Shown here piece by piece: positions 54,682-63,189 of a stretch of DNA of 64,000 nt (positions are counted from its first letter, which is position 1; each line of letters opens with the position of its first letter). Source of the DNA: Modicisalibacter sp049808615 (GTDB taxonomy: Bacteria > Pseudomonadota > Gammaproteobacteria > Pseudomonadales > Halomonadaceae); contig NZ_JBNCAN010000019.1 of assembly GCF_049808615.1 (NCBI RefSeq), forward strand, positions 36,482 to 100,481, in the 5' to 3' direction. The notes beneath the pieces are model-generated. The model did not search any database and was not told the origin of the DNA. It saw only the letters and a list, made by a program, of their open reading frames with translations. Position numbers and translations under genes: made by a program.

Positions 54682-55878
54682 ATGGGCAAGCTCACCAGCA
54701 AGGCGATTCAGAAGCTCGCAAAGGAAGGCAAGAAAGGCATGACCGGCGATGGCCAGGGGCTATACCTGCAGATCACCGCCGGAGGGTCGGTCAGCTGGAT
54801 ATATCGATTCAAGCTACAGGGCAAGCAGCGCTACATGGGGCTCGGCAGCTATCCGGACGTCAGCCTGGCTTTGGCACGTGAGCGTGCTGGGGATCACCGC
54901 AAACTGGTCAAGAACGGCCAAGACCCCATGGAAGTCAGCGTCGAGCAGGAGCAACCAGGCGAGACGACGCCCACCTTCACCAGCTGTGCCGCGCGCTACA
55001 TCAAATCTCATCGCCGCAGCTGGCGGAACGCCAAGCACGCGCGGCAGTGGGTCAGCACGCTCAAGGCTTATGCCCGCCCGGTGATCGGTTCCATGCCGGT
55101 CGATGAGGTCACCACCCAGGACGTCCTGAAGATCCTGTCGCCGATCTGGTCCAGCAAGACCGAGACGGCCAAGCGTGTGCAAGGCCGTATTGAGAACGTT
55201 CTCGACTACGCCGCAGCGCACAGCTACCGGGACCCCGTAAATCCTGCCCGCTGGCGAGGTCACCTCGACAAACTGCTGGCCAAGCCTGCAAGGGTCAAGA
55301 AAGTGACCCACCATCCCGCCATGCCCTACGACGATGTCGCTGGCTTCATGGCCGAGCTTCAGGGCTGTACCAGCATCTCCTCCAAGGCACTGCAGTTCCT
55401 GATCTTCACAGCTACACGCACTTCAGAGGTCCTGCGAGCTGATTGGGTGGAGATTGACCTCGACAATGAAACCTGGACGATCCCAGCTGACCGGATGAAG
55501 GCACGCCGCGAACACCGTGTGCCATTGTCACGGCAAGCAGTGGAGCTGTTGGCCCAGCTGCCGAAGGTACAGGGCAATACACACGTATTCCCCGGCGCTC
55601 GCTATGGTCGCCCTCTATCCAACATGGCCATGCTGCAGCTGATGCGCGGCATGGGATATGGCGTCGGTGGCGAGCGTGGCGACTACGTACCCCACGGCTT
55701 CCGTTCGAGCTTTCGCGACTGGACGGGCGAAGTCACCAGTTATCCCCGCGACGTCGCGGAGATGGCTCTTGCTCACACCATCGAGAATAAGGTAGAGGCA
55801 GCCTACCGGCGCGGCGACCTGTTCGAGAAGCGGCGAGCGATGATGCAGGAGTGGGCCGATTTCATCTATGATTTTTGA
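54682..55878 (+). CDS. int: P4-type tyrosine integrase
   Basis: A 398-residue site-specific recombinase. An N-terminal DUF4102 arm-binding domain (about 1-85, with GDGQGLYLQITAGGSVSWIYRF) is followed by a core-binding domain (about 100-185) and the catalytic domain with Arg246, His338, Arg341, His365 and nucleophile Tyr375. Such enzymes insert genomic islands at the 3' ends of tRNA genes, in line with the tRNA-Ser remnant 190 bases upstream. The ATG at 54682 has AAGGAGG six bases before it; the frame extends 25 codons upstream. Confidence 0.93.
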   Translation: MGKLTSKAIQKLAKEGKKGMTGDGQGLYLQITAGGSVSWIYRFKLQGKQRYMGLGSYPDVSLALARERAGDHRKLVKNGQDPMEVSVEQEQPGETTPTFTSCAARYIKSHRRSWRNAKHARQWVSTLKAYARPVIGSMPVDEVTTQDVLKILSPIWSSKTETAKRVQGRIENVLDYAAAHSYRDPVNPARWRGHLDKLLAKPARVKKVTHHPAMPYDDVAGFMAELQGCTSISSKALQFLIFTATRTSEVLRADWVEIDLDNETWTIPADRMKARREHRVPLSRQAVELLAQLPKVQGNTHVFPGARYGRPLSNMAMLQLMRGMGYGVGGERGDYVPHGFRSSFRDWTGEVTSYPRDVAEMALAHTIENKVEAAYRRGDLFEKRRAMMQEWADFIYDF

Positions 55879-55954
55879 GCGCTAGGGTTGAAAATCAAGG
55901 CCTCACCCCTCAAATCATCCATTTCGAGTGGAAATAGTTGCTCAAAGGAGCAGC

Positions 55955-56302
55955 ATGCTACAAGTCGAAACGGAGACTCAAATGTCAATTTATGATTCGA
56001 TGATCGAGCTCAGGGATACCAGCATCAAATCTAAACAGCATGCTGAAGAGTTTTTAAATCGCCATCCCATAGAAAAACAGAAAGCGCTGCTTTCCATCGT
56101 GCTTCTCGGACGCGCTCATTTAGACCATCAAAAACTGAGAGATGACGTCCCAATTAGCACAGAAATGGTTGCTCAAGTACCACTAGAGGAGTATCCCGAC
56201 AAGATCTACGCAATCAGAAACAGCGTCGAAAAATACATAAATCAAATAATGTTTTGCGCACACAACTCAAACTTCAACCTAGACAACATAGAGATTACTT
56301 AA
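55955..56302 (+). CDS. AT-rich island gene of unknown function
   Basis: A 115-residue protein, mostly charged helices with no membrane segment and no recognised family. AGGAG lies four bases before the ATG at 55955. The coding sequence is much richer in A and T than the flanking genes, which suggests a different origin. It sits between the integrase and the BREX operon and converges with brxL. A role in the island or in phage defence is possible but unsupported. Confidence 0.55.
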   Translation: MLQVETETQMSIYDSMIELRDTSIKSKQHAEEFLNRHPIEKQKALLSIVLLGRAHLDHQKLRDDVPISTEMVAQVPLEEYPDKIYAIRNSVEKYINQIMFCAHNSNFNLDNIEIT

Positions 56303-56311
56303 CCTCTCCTG

Positions 56312-56347
56312 GACAACAACCCAGAAGACTAACCTAGGGTTGTTGTC
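56312..56347. repeat. 11-bp inverted repeat between the unknown gene and brxL
   Basis: A perfect inverted repeat, GACAACAACCC (56312-56322) and GGGTTGTTGTC (56337-56347), with a 14-base spacer lies ten bases after the 115-residue gene and about 135 bases beyond the brxL stop. It is placed to end both convergent transcripts but has no T-run. The 56303-56481 stretch is otherwise AT-rich and without a credible gene. Confidence 0.6.
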
Positions 56348-56481
56348 TATCACCCAATCCAAACTAAGAGAATTTACCAAAAGCTTTATCACCAATAAAC
56401 AAAAACTCTCAAAAAGTCATACACCAAACCCCAAATGGCTACAAAGAAAAACACATAAAATCAAAAACGTCATAGCTGAAA

Positions 56482-58575
56482 TTATACTTGGTAAATATCC
56501 ACCTTCGTTTCAAGGCAACGCCGCATGCTAAGATCATGCGCGCCTACTCCGAACCACAGATCAGGCTTCTGGTAGAAGTCGAGGCCACGGCCGATCTTGA
56601 TCACCCAACCGTTATCGATCCGGATCTCACGATCATGCAGGTTCTCGTTGATCAGGATCTTGAGCTCGATGTCCAGCTCCAACAAGCTCTGCTTGAGCTC
56701 CTCGAACCGCTCATTGAGAGCCTTGAGGTCAGTATCCTGGTCATAGCTGGTGGTCAGCACGATCTTGCGTACCGTTGGCGACTTGATCACTGCCTCACAG
56801 AAACGAACGAAGTTGTGCACCTGATGGTTAGCCCTGATGTATGGGTCATCAATCTCCACCCGCTTGGCTCTCGGAAGGTACGGGAGCAACAGCGACTCGT
56901 AGCTATGGCCCGTATCCCCATAATGGATGGTGAAGTGCTGCTCCTGGGGTTCGGCTACCACCGCATCAGGCATGCCCTCAGCCACAGGAGCCGCCGCCTC
57001 TGGCTGCAGCTCTGCTTCAGCACTGGGAACGGCCGAAAGGACAGGCGTGGACTGACCCTCCTCATCACCAACATGAATGTTGCGTCGGCTCGGCTCCTGA
57101 GTTGCCATGGCATTCTGCGATTCCGGGCAGTAGACCACCACCTCTTCACCCGAGGCGGTGAAGTAGGAGAGATTGATGCGCGAGAACTCGTCGTCGGTCT
57201 TGCGCTTGTTCATCTGCTCCTTGATTCTACGGCGAGTCTCCACCGCATAGGCCACATACTCCTCGAACTCTTCATCGGTCGGCTTGCCATTGGGGTGCAG
57301 GATCTTCAGGAAGGCGCAAAGCGTCTTCTTGATGCCCTTCTCGTCCCGGCCCTCCACGGCATCACCCAGCTTCACTCGGCTAGAGACCTCCTCATAGCGG
57401 TTGGTCTGCTTGAACTGGTAGTGGAACGCTTCTGCCAGGTAGTCGGTGATGAAGCCGTAGTTGCCGGTCAGGAACTCGCTGCCATTCTTGGGCATCTCCC
57501 AGCCTGGCAGGTAGCAGGCAAAGCGGTCCTGAATAGCCAGGTCGAATTCCTTGGGTAACGGCTGGAAGAGGTCGTACACCTCGGAGTTGACGATCTGCTC
57601 CACGGATAGGTCCAGGTTGCCAACGAAGGTCATGGAGGCCTGGGCGATAACCTCGACGCCGCGGGAGAAGCGACCGTTGGCCATGAAGTCCTTCATGATC
57701 TGGATGGTATCGGGATCCTTGATCTTGATCCCCCCAACCTCATCGAAAGCGACCGTGTCCCAATACCCCACCAGGCCGATCTTGCGACGCTGCACGTTGT
57801 AGAACAGCGTCGCCTTGGTGGCCTGCCCCCCACTGATCAGCGTCGAGTAGGGAGAAAACTCGCTGTAGAAGTAGGACTTGCCGGTGCCACGGGGCCCCAG
57901 CTCGATGAAATTGAAGTTGGGTTCGATCAGCGGCGCCAGGCGGGCGATGAAATGAAACTTCACCCGTTTCGACAGCTTGGTCGGCTCCAAGCCTACGGAG
58001 CGCAGGATCACATCCATCCAGTCATCACGGCTGAAGGCATTGCGTCCCTCGCAGTAGCGATCGAAATCGAAACGGCTCAGCTGGATCGGGCGCAGGTCCT
58101 CGACGAAGAATGCGTAGTCGTCATCCTCTATCTCGTTGTAGCCGATAGTCACCTCGGCCCACAGCCCGCCCTGAAGCAGCCGCTCATTGTCGCGATAGAA
58201 CTTTTCGCTGATCGCCACGCGCCGGGAATCGAAGTTCTCCAGGGCCGCCCAGTGCCGCCGATCCTTCTCGACATAGTTGACGTGCACCTTGTCGATGAAG
58301 CGGTGCTTTCCCTTAGTCGCCACCCGGGACTGGGCGGCGTTCGCCTCATTGGGCCGCACGTAGTTGTCGTTGAGGGTGTCCAGCACGGCTTCCATGCCAG
58401 CCTGAATCTCCTCCGGCTCATCACTGGCGCAGTAGCGCGCCAGCAGGAACTCCAGCACGAAGGTGGGCACGTTGGTACCCTTCTTGATGCGGTGCAGGAG
58501 GTCCTTGCGCACCACCTTGCCATCGAAGAGCGAGGTCAACTGCTGGTCGAGTTCATCCTGGTCAAACTGATCCAT
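56482..58575 (-). CDS. brxL: BREX Lon-like AAA+ protein BrxL
   Basis: A 697-residue BREX protein. After an N-terminal domain (about 1-190), the AAA+ core has Walker A GPRGTGKS (227-234) and Walker B VAFDEV (275-280), followed by conserved NGRFSRG and GNLDLSV. An Ala/Glu/Pro-rich linker (about 505-545) joins to a C-terminal MIT_C/phospholipase-D-like domain (about 548-697) marked by HDREIRIDNGWVIKIGRG. This is the long form found in type 1 BREX. It is needed for phage exclusion but not for the DNA methylation. The start lies three bases after the pglZ stop. Confidence 0.93.
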   Translation of the reverse strand: MDQFDQDELDQQLTSLFDGKVVRKDLLHRIKKGTNVPTFVLEFLLARYCASDEPEEIQAGMEAVLDTLNDNYVRPNEANAAQSRVATKGKHRFIDKVHVNYVEKDRRHWAALENFDSRRVAISEKFYRDNERLLQGGLWAEVTIGYNEIEDDDYAFFVEDLRPIQLSRFDFDRYCEGRNAFSRDDWMDVILRSVGLEPTKLSKRVKFHFIARLAPLIEPNFNFIELGPRGTGKSYFYSEFSPYSTLISGGQATKATLFYNVQRRKIGLVGYWDTVAFDEVGGIKIKDPDTIQIMKDFMANGRFSRGVEVIAQASMTFVGNLDLSVEQIVNSEVYDLFQPLPKEFDLAIQDRFACYLPGWEMPKNGSEFLTGNYGFITDYLAEAFHYQFKQTNRYEEVSSRVKLGDAVEGRDEKGIKKTLCAFLKILHPNGKPTDEEFEEYVAYAVETRRRIKEQMNKRKTDDEFSRINLSYFTASGEEVVVYCPESQNAMATQEPSRRNIHVGDEEGQSTPVLSAVPSAEAELQPEAAAPVAEGMPDAVVAEPQEQHFTIHYGDTGHSYESLLLPYLPRAKRVEIDDPYIRANHQVHNFVRFCEAVIKSPTVRKIVLTTSYDQDTDLKALNERFEELKQSLLELDIELKILINENLHDREIRIDNGWVIKIGRGLDFYQKPDLWFGVGAHDLSMRRCLETKVDIYQV

Positions 58576-58578
58576 GGC

Positions 58579-61104
58579 TTACACCGCATAATCCGTTTCT
58601 AGATCGATCTGGCTGTATATGGCATGCGTCCGGGGATCAAGAGCCTTCACCTTGAACTTGCCCTCAAACTCCATCTGCATCTTCAGGTTCACCTTCACTG
58701 ACTCCCCTGGCTGCAGACTAAGGGTGCCGGTTGCCGGGTTCACCGGACCGGTAGCTCTGGCCTCGCCGACCACCTCCCCCTTCTTGTCATGCGCCTCCAG
58801 CAAGATCTCATAGCTACCCTCGCTGGAGAACATATCGGCCGCTTCAACGGCCACATCGATCACCGGCACTCGGGTAGTGATACGGGTCGCACCCTGCTTG
58901 TAGCCGATGCTGACGCTGGCCCGCTGGACACTGGGCTGCTCATGGCTCTTGAGCTGCATGCAAATCACCGGCACCACGCACTCCTGTAACGACAGGCCAC
59001 CATGGAAGTACTCTAGTCCACTCCGATAGGGTGCCATGGTTAGCGGGGCCGCCAGCCTGGTCGCGTTGCTGCGTATCCCTAGACGCTCGGCCTCCATCAA
59101 CAGATGGTGATCATCCGCGGAGCCATCGCCGAGCGCACAGCGATCATGGACGATCAGCCAATCACCATGCGGCTTGGTCGCCACGTCTCCGGCCCCGGCG
59201 TGGCTATTCATGAAGAACCCGTGGTCGGTGGCGATCACTACCTCATGGAAGCCGTGCTCCACCAAGCGATGCACCGCCATACGGATCCGCTTCAGGGCAT
59301 TGGTGATCTCCGCAGGCGCCGTCTCGGGGTGGTTCTCGAAGTAGCTGTCGATCTCGACGGAGCGAAGCACCAGCAGGTCCGTCTCGGTATCGATCTCGGG
59401 CCCCTTGTTGCGAACGAAGTCCTCAAGGCGCATCTCGGCGAAGCGCTGCCCGTAGCGGCGCCGGAAGGCGTCCATGCGCTGAGTGACGGTCGCCACAGGC
59501 TTACCATCCAGCACCGGCACCATCCCATCCTCGCCCTTCTCCAGCTCCAGCAGGTCGTTGGCCCCGGGCAGAAGACTTGCCATACCCACCGGCGTTACGC
59601 TTGGCAGCTGAGCCAACGCCGGCTGCATCTCGATTGCCCCGTCTTCTGCCAACTGCTTCTCGAGGGCTACTCCCAACTCATAGCGCAGGGCATCCACCAT
59701 GAAGTAGGCCACCCGGTGACCGTTCTGCTTGAGCTGAGGCGCCACGAGCCGGTCGAAGACCTGAGTATTGGCCAGCATGCTGGGCAGCGGCCAGCCCGTC
59801 TTCTTGACCAACCGCATGAAGCCCTGCTGGACCGACTCCGCCACCTTAGCGTAGCGCTTGCGGGCGCGCTGAATCAGCGACGACATCTCGCCCCGAGTGT
59901 CCTGCCACTCATAGTCGCTCACTGCCTGCTCGAACTCACGATGCAGGCGATCAATTTCGCGCAGGCTGCCCACATAGAACTGGACGAGGCCTTCCAGGCT
60001 CTCGGTATGCTCCGCCAGATGCTGCTCGAGATCTTCACAGACCTGAGCCAGTGAAGCCGCTGCCTCGACCAAGTACCACTTTTCCCGGCTCTCGCCCTGG
60101 GACGTCCAAACCGAGTGGTCATGCCTAACCAGGATGGTTCGGACGCGCTCGATATCCCCCTGGTCGAAGGCCGTCATCGCCTGGATCAGGAAGGTACGCT
60201 CCTCGAAGGGGAAGGTATCGCGGATGCCCAGATCGGTCAGCGCCTCACAGTAGCCGGGCAGGTTCAGCTCGTGCTCGATCTCCTCGGCCTTCTCGATATA
60301 GATATCCTGGCTACGTCGGTCATTGCGCAGGGCATCGCATAGCCCCTCGATGATCGGCCGTGCGCCCTCCTCCGCCCTGGGAATATCGGCCAAGGCTTCA
60401 GGCAATGTCTCGGGCAGGTCGAAGACGAATTCGCTGAACAGCACGAAGCGCCAAAGCTCGTCGCTGATGGAGGACCAAGTCTTGCCGCGGGTCCGCAGCT
60501 TCATCCCCAATGTTCTCTTGAATAGGTCTCGGGCCTCGCTGACCCAGGCGTCATTGGCCTGCAGGGCTTGCTGTTGGCGGGTATCTGGCGCCATCAATCC
60601 CGATAGGATATCGCGGCTGGACTCTGCCCCAAGTTGCGCTCGCAGATTTGGCCAACCCACGCCGCCGCCTACAGCGTCGATCACGGCAAAGTCGGGGGTA
60701 GCGTCGTCGACGAAGAGCCGACGGATCTCGTCGGCATGCTCCGGCTTGGCCTTCAGACACAGCGATTGGAAGCTATCACCGTCGCCGGCCGGGAACACGG
60801 CGCCGCAGGCTGCAAAGGGAGAGAAGGGATCGACCTGCTTGTGCTCATCATCCAAGGGTGCCTCAGAAGGCACATACACCAGCAATTCTTGGAGCTCATT
60901 GCGGCCGAGACGCTGCAAAGCACGCATGGCATGCTCCCGACTCTCAATGCTGCTCTCGGTAGCGTCTACCACCGCGGTGCCATCACTGGCCAACCCCTGG
61001 CAGAGCCGGCGGTAGCGGAGCTCGGCATCGTAGACCACCACGACCGAACTCTTGCGTAGCCTCTCCGCCAGCACCTGCTCCTGGATATAGGCCTCAATAC
61101 TCAT
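58579..61104 (-). CDS. pglZ: BREX phosphatase-like protein PglZ
   Basis: An 841-residue BREX core protein. The alkaline-phosphatase-like PglZ domain spans about 460-715, with metal-ligand motifs MVDALRYE (Asp471) and IATDHGFFM (Asp627, His628). The N-terminal half is a helical region with a Toprim-sized alpha/beta start (VVVVYDAELRYR), and the C-terminal 110 residues form a beta-sandwich-like tail. PglZ is the defining component of BREX and Pgl systems and is required with PglX for methylation. AGGAG lies ten bases before the ATG. It follows a 237-base gap after the brxU-like gene. Confidence 0.94.
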   Translation of the reverse strand: MSIEAYIQEQVLAERLRKSSVVVVYDAELRYRRLCQGLASDGTAVVDATESSIESREHAMRALQRLGRNELQELLVYVPSEAPLDDEHKQVDPFSPFAACGAVFPAGDGDSFQSLCLKAKPEHADEIRRLFVDDATPDFAVIDAVGGGVGWPNLRAQLGAESSRDILSGLMAPDTRQQQALQANDAWVSEARDLFKRTLGMKLRTRGKTWSSISDELWRFVLFSEFVFDLPETLPEALADIPRAEEGARPIIEGLCDALRNDRRSQDIYIEKAEEIEHELNLPGYCEALTDLGIRDTFPFEERTFLIQAMTAFDQGDIERVRTILVRHDHSVWTSQGESREKWYLVEAAASLAQVCEDLEQHLAEHTESLEGLVQFYVGSLREIDRLHREFEQAVSDYEWQDTRGEMSSLIQRARKRYAKVAESVQQGFMRLVKKTGWPLPSMLANTQVFDRLVAPQLKQNGHRVAYFMVDALRYELGVALEKQLAEDGAIEMQPALAQLPSVTPVGMASLLPGANDLLELEKGEDGMVPVLDGKPVATVTQRMDAFRRRYGQRFAEMRLEDFVRNKGPEIDTETDLLVLRSVEIDSYFENHPETAPAEITNALKRIRMAVHRLVEHGFHEVVIATDHGFFMNSHAGAGDVATKPHGDWLIVHDRCALGDGSADDHHLLMEAERLGIRSNATRLAAPLTMAPYRSGLEYFHGGLSLQECVVPVICMQLKSHEQPSVQRASVSIGYKQGATRITTRVPVIDVAVEAADMFSSEGSYEILLEAHDKKGEVVGEARATGPVNPATGTLSLQPGESVKVNLKMQMEFEGKFKVKALDPRTHAIYSQIDLETDYAV

Positions 61105-61341
61105 CTAGATCACACTCCTGTTCCCTGGCGTATCGCCTGCCGAGTCTCATGTCCGGCTGAATTCTCAAGCCTGCTAATGTCCATCAGTAAAGACCAACCA
61201 GCAGTTTATGGTTCACGAATGCACATCTAGAGTCGCTGTGGCTCACTCTTGAGCTCTCATTATTACCAAAGTCTGGTGAGCAGAAGCCCATTAAACTGCT
61301 GAGCTGGTCAAGGACACAGGCAAAGTTAATGGCCATGGCCA
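61105..61341 (-). other. Gap between the brxU-like gene and pglZ
   Basis: 237 bases without a convincing gene inside an otherwise tightly packed operon. A 62-codon frame spans most of it but starts inside the brxU-like gene, has no ribosome-binding site and no recognisable product. The region could hold a secondary promoter for pglZ-brxL or be scar from insertion of the restriction gene; I see no clear promoter or terminator. Confidence 0.45.
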
Positions 61342-63189
61342 TCAGCTCTCCGCGGTTGCCGGCGCCTGCCACAGCTGATGCAGGTCAGGCTGCTGCCCCG
61401 CGGCGAGACACTCGACCACCTGGGCAACCCGGCTCGCACGGTCGTCGAGGAAGCGCTCGAAGTCCTTCTTGAGCCTCTCGCGAGCTTCCGGCTGTTGAAG
61501 GTCGCCGTAATCCCCCTTGGCCAGAAGGTCGTAATCGATCAGGTGGGTCTTCATGCGCTGGCGAACCGTGTCCTCGCCGGCCCAGTCCACACGCTCCTTC
61601 AGGTAGGCGACCGGATCCTTGCGGCCGATGACCCGATTGGTCTTCCAGGTGATCAGGGCGCAGTTGAGCGCCAGGAAGCTCGATATCTCGGCCTCCTGGA
61701 GCAGCGCATCGGGGAACACATGGTGGTACTCCCGCTTCTGCAGGTTGTCATAGCTGGCCGGTTGGTTGTCAGCGAAGTCCCTGGCTTCCAGGTAGGTCGT
61801 CACTGCCATGATGCCCCGGGCTTCGATACCCATGGCCTTCGGCCATTTAGCTGCCTTGAGCTCGTCCATGGTGGCCAACGGGTACTGAGAGCGATCCATC
61901 ACCGGAATCTGCGCGATGTGGGTGTCGTCGAACTGCTGGTTCTTCAGCACCGTCTTCAGCGCCTTGAAGTCTCCATAGGCCCGCGACGAGGAGGAATTCT
62001 CATAGCGGTCGGTGAAGAAGGCCGACCAGAGGTAGCGCTGCAGCAGGGTCTCGGCCTTGCCGCGATAGTCGCCGTCGTCAGGAATCAGCTCGTAGCAGGC
62101 CGCGATCACCGGGAGCACGGCATTGGTGGGCAGCCTGGCAGCATCGTGGATACCCTGGCTGGCCAGGAAGGCCGCCATGCGTTCCAGCCCACGCTCCAGG
62201 TGGTGCCAGTTATCGACGAGCACCTGCTTGTTCATCTCGATCATGCCGCGGTTGTTCGGCACCTTGTCCTGCAGAAGCGCGGAGGTTGAGAGGATCAGGT
62301 CCCGGAGTTCCGCGTAGCGCTTGGAATAGGGGCAGTGGGAATCAAGTCGCGCCTCGAGGTCATGCAACGAGCTGCCGGCGACGCTCTCGACCTCCGCCAC
62401 GATGATGTCGTAGAGCGATAGTGGCTTGCTGTTGGTGTTCATATTGATGAACACCTGAAGTGCCACCTCTTTGGGGGTTGAAGACGGCAGCGCCAGATAA
62501 GGAAGATTGAAATGGGTCACCCGCTCTCTAAGCAGGTTGACCTGGGCTCTCAGCTTGTCCTTAAGGACCATATAGGCCTTGAACTTGGTCATCGCATCTT
62601 CTTCACCATCTTCAGGTTCCAGGTGATGCGTCGCCTTTTCAAGCCAATGGTCTACTTCCGAGCTCAAATCCCCAGGTCGCAAAAGAGACATGGGAAACAG
62701 GCCTCGTTCCAGTGTGGATCTGGGATCATCCGCCCAGAGCGGCATCCGCCTGCCGTGCTTGTCGTACCACCTGGGCTTCATGAAGACCTGCACCTCCTCG
62801 CCGGCCTTCTCTGCGCGGGGATCAAACTCCGGGTGATAGACGAAGAAAGTTTCGTAGTCGTAGTTGTTATACATCGCGCGCCAGAAGGCCGTCAGCCGCT
62901 GCTGGCCATCCAGCAAGTGCTGGGTCACCGTGCCTTCCTTTTCCGGCGCGGCAGTGCTGATGTGCCGAGATACAAACTTCTCGTTCTCGTTACCATCGAC
63001 CTGAAGGATCAGTACCACCCCCATCGGCAGGTTGCTGATCACGGTATCCAGGAAGCTGGCGATCCGATTCCTGTCCCAGGCCTCCATGCGTTGGAAGCGC
63101 GGCAGCTTGATCGAGCCACGCTGGATATCGTAAAACCACTCGCCAAGGCTACGATCGTGCGCCTTGCTGGACTGCACCATGATGCTCAT
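61342..63189 (-). CDS. BrxU-like type IV restriction protein (DUF262 + HNH)
   Basis: A 615-residue GmrSD-family protein. The N-terminal DUF262 domain has LPRFQRMEAWDRNRI and the nucleotide-binding HLLDGQQRLTAFW, with FINMNTNSKPLSLYDI after it. The C-terminal DUF1524-type HNH nuclease reads REYHHVFPDALL and ITWKTNRVIGRKDPVAYL. GmrSD and BrxU cut DNA carrying modified cytosines. Its ATG overlaps the pglX stop (ATGA), so it is made with the BREX operon. The name BrxU rests on domain layout and position; other DUF262 nucleases inside BREX loci exist. Confidence 0.82.
   Translation of the reverse strand: MSIMVQSSKAHDRSLGEWFYDIQRGSIKLPRFQRMEAWDRNRIASFLDTVISNLPMGVVLILQVDGNENEKFVSRHISTAAPEKEGTVTQHLLDGQQRLTAFWRAMYNNYDYETFFVYHPEFDPRAEKAGEEVQVFMKPRWYDKHGRRMPLWADDPRSTLERGLFPMSLLRPGDLSSEVDHWLEKATHHLEPEDGEEDAMTKFKAYMVLKDKLRAQVNLLRERVTHFNLPYLALPSSTPKEVALQVFINMNTNSKPLSLYDIIVAEVESVAGSSLHDLEARLDSHCPYSKRYAELRDLILSTSALLQDKVPNNRGMIEMNKQVLVDNWHHLERGLERMAAFLASQGIHDAARLPTNAVLPVIAACYELIPDDGDYRGKAETLLQRYLWSAFFTDRYENSSSSRAYGDFKALKTVLKNQQFDDTHIAQIPVMDRSQYPLATMDELKAAKWPKAMGIEARGIMAVTTYLEARDFADNQPASYDNLQKREYHHVFPDALLQEAEISSFLALNCALITWKTNRVIGRKDPVAYLKERVDWAGEDTVRQRMKTHLIDYDLLAKGDYGDLQQPEARERLKKDFERFLDDRASRVAQVVECLAAGQQPDLHQLWQAPATAES

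Noticed and set aside
56340..56531. 63-codon AT-rich frame starting with TTG
   Set aside because: No ribosome site, low-complexity Lys/Ser-rich product, overlaps the inverted repeat and the brxL end.
56488..57558. 356-codon plus-strand frame
   Set aside because: Antisense to brxL; no start signal and no recognisable product.
59104..60054. 316-codon plus-strand frame
   Set aside because: Antisense to pglZ, which is well supported by its metal-binding motifs; composition is a shadow of the GC-rich coding strand.
61184..61372. 62-codon frame between the brxU-like gene and pglZ
   Set aside because: Starts inside the brxU-like gene without a ribosome site; no recognisable product.
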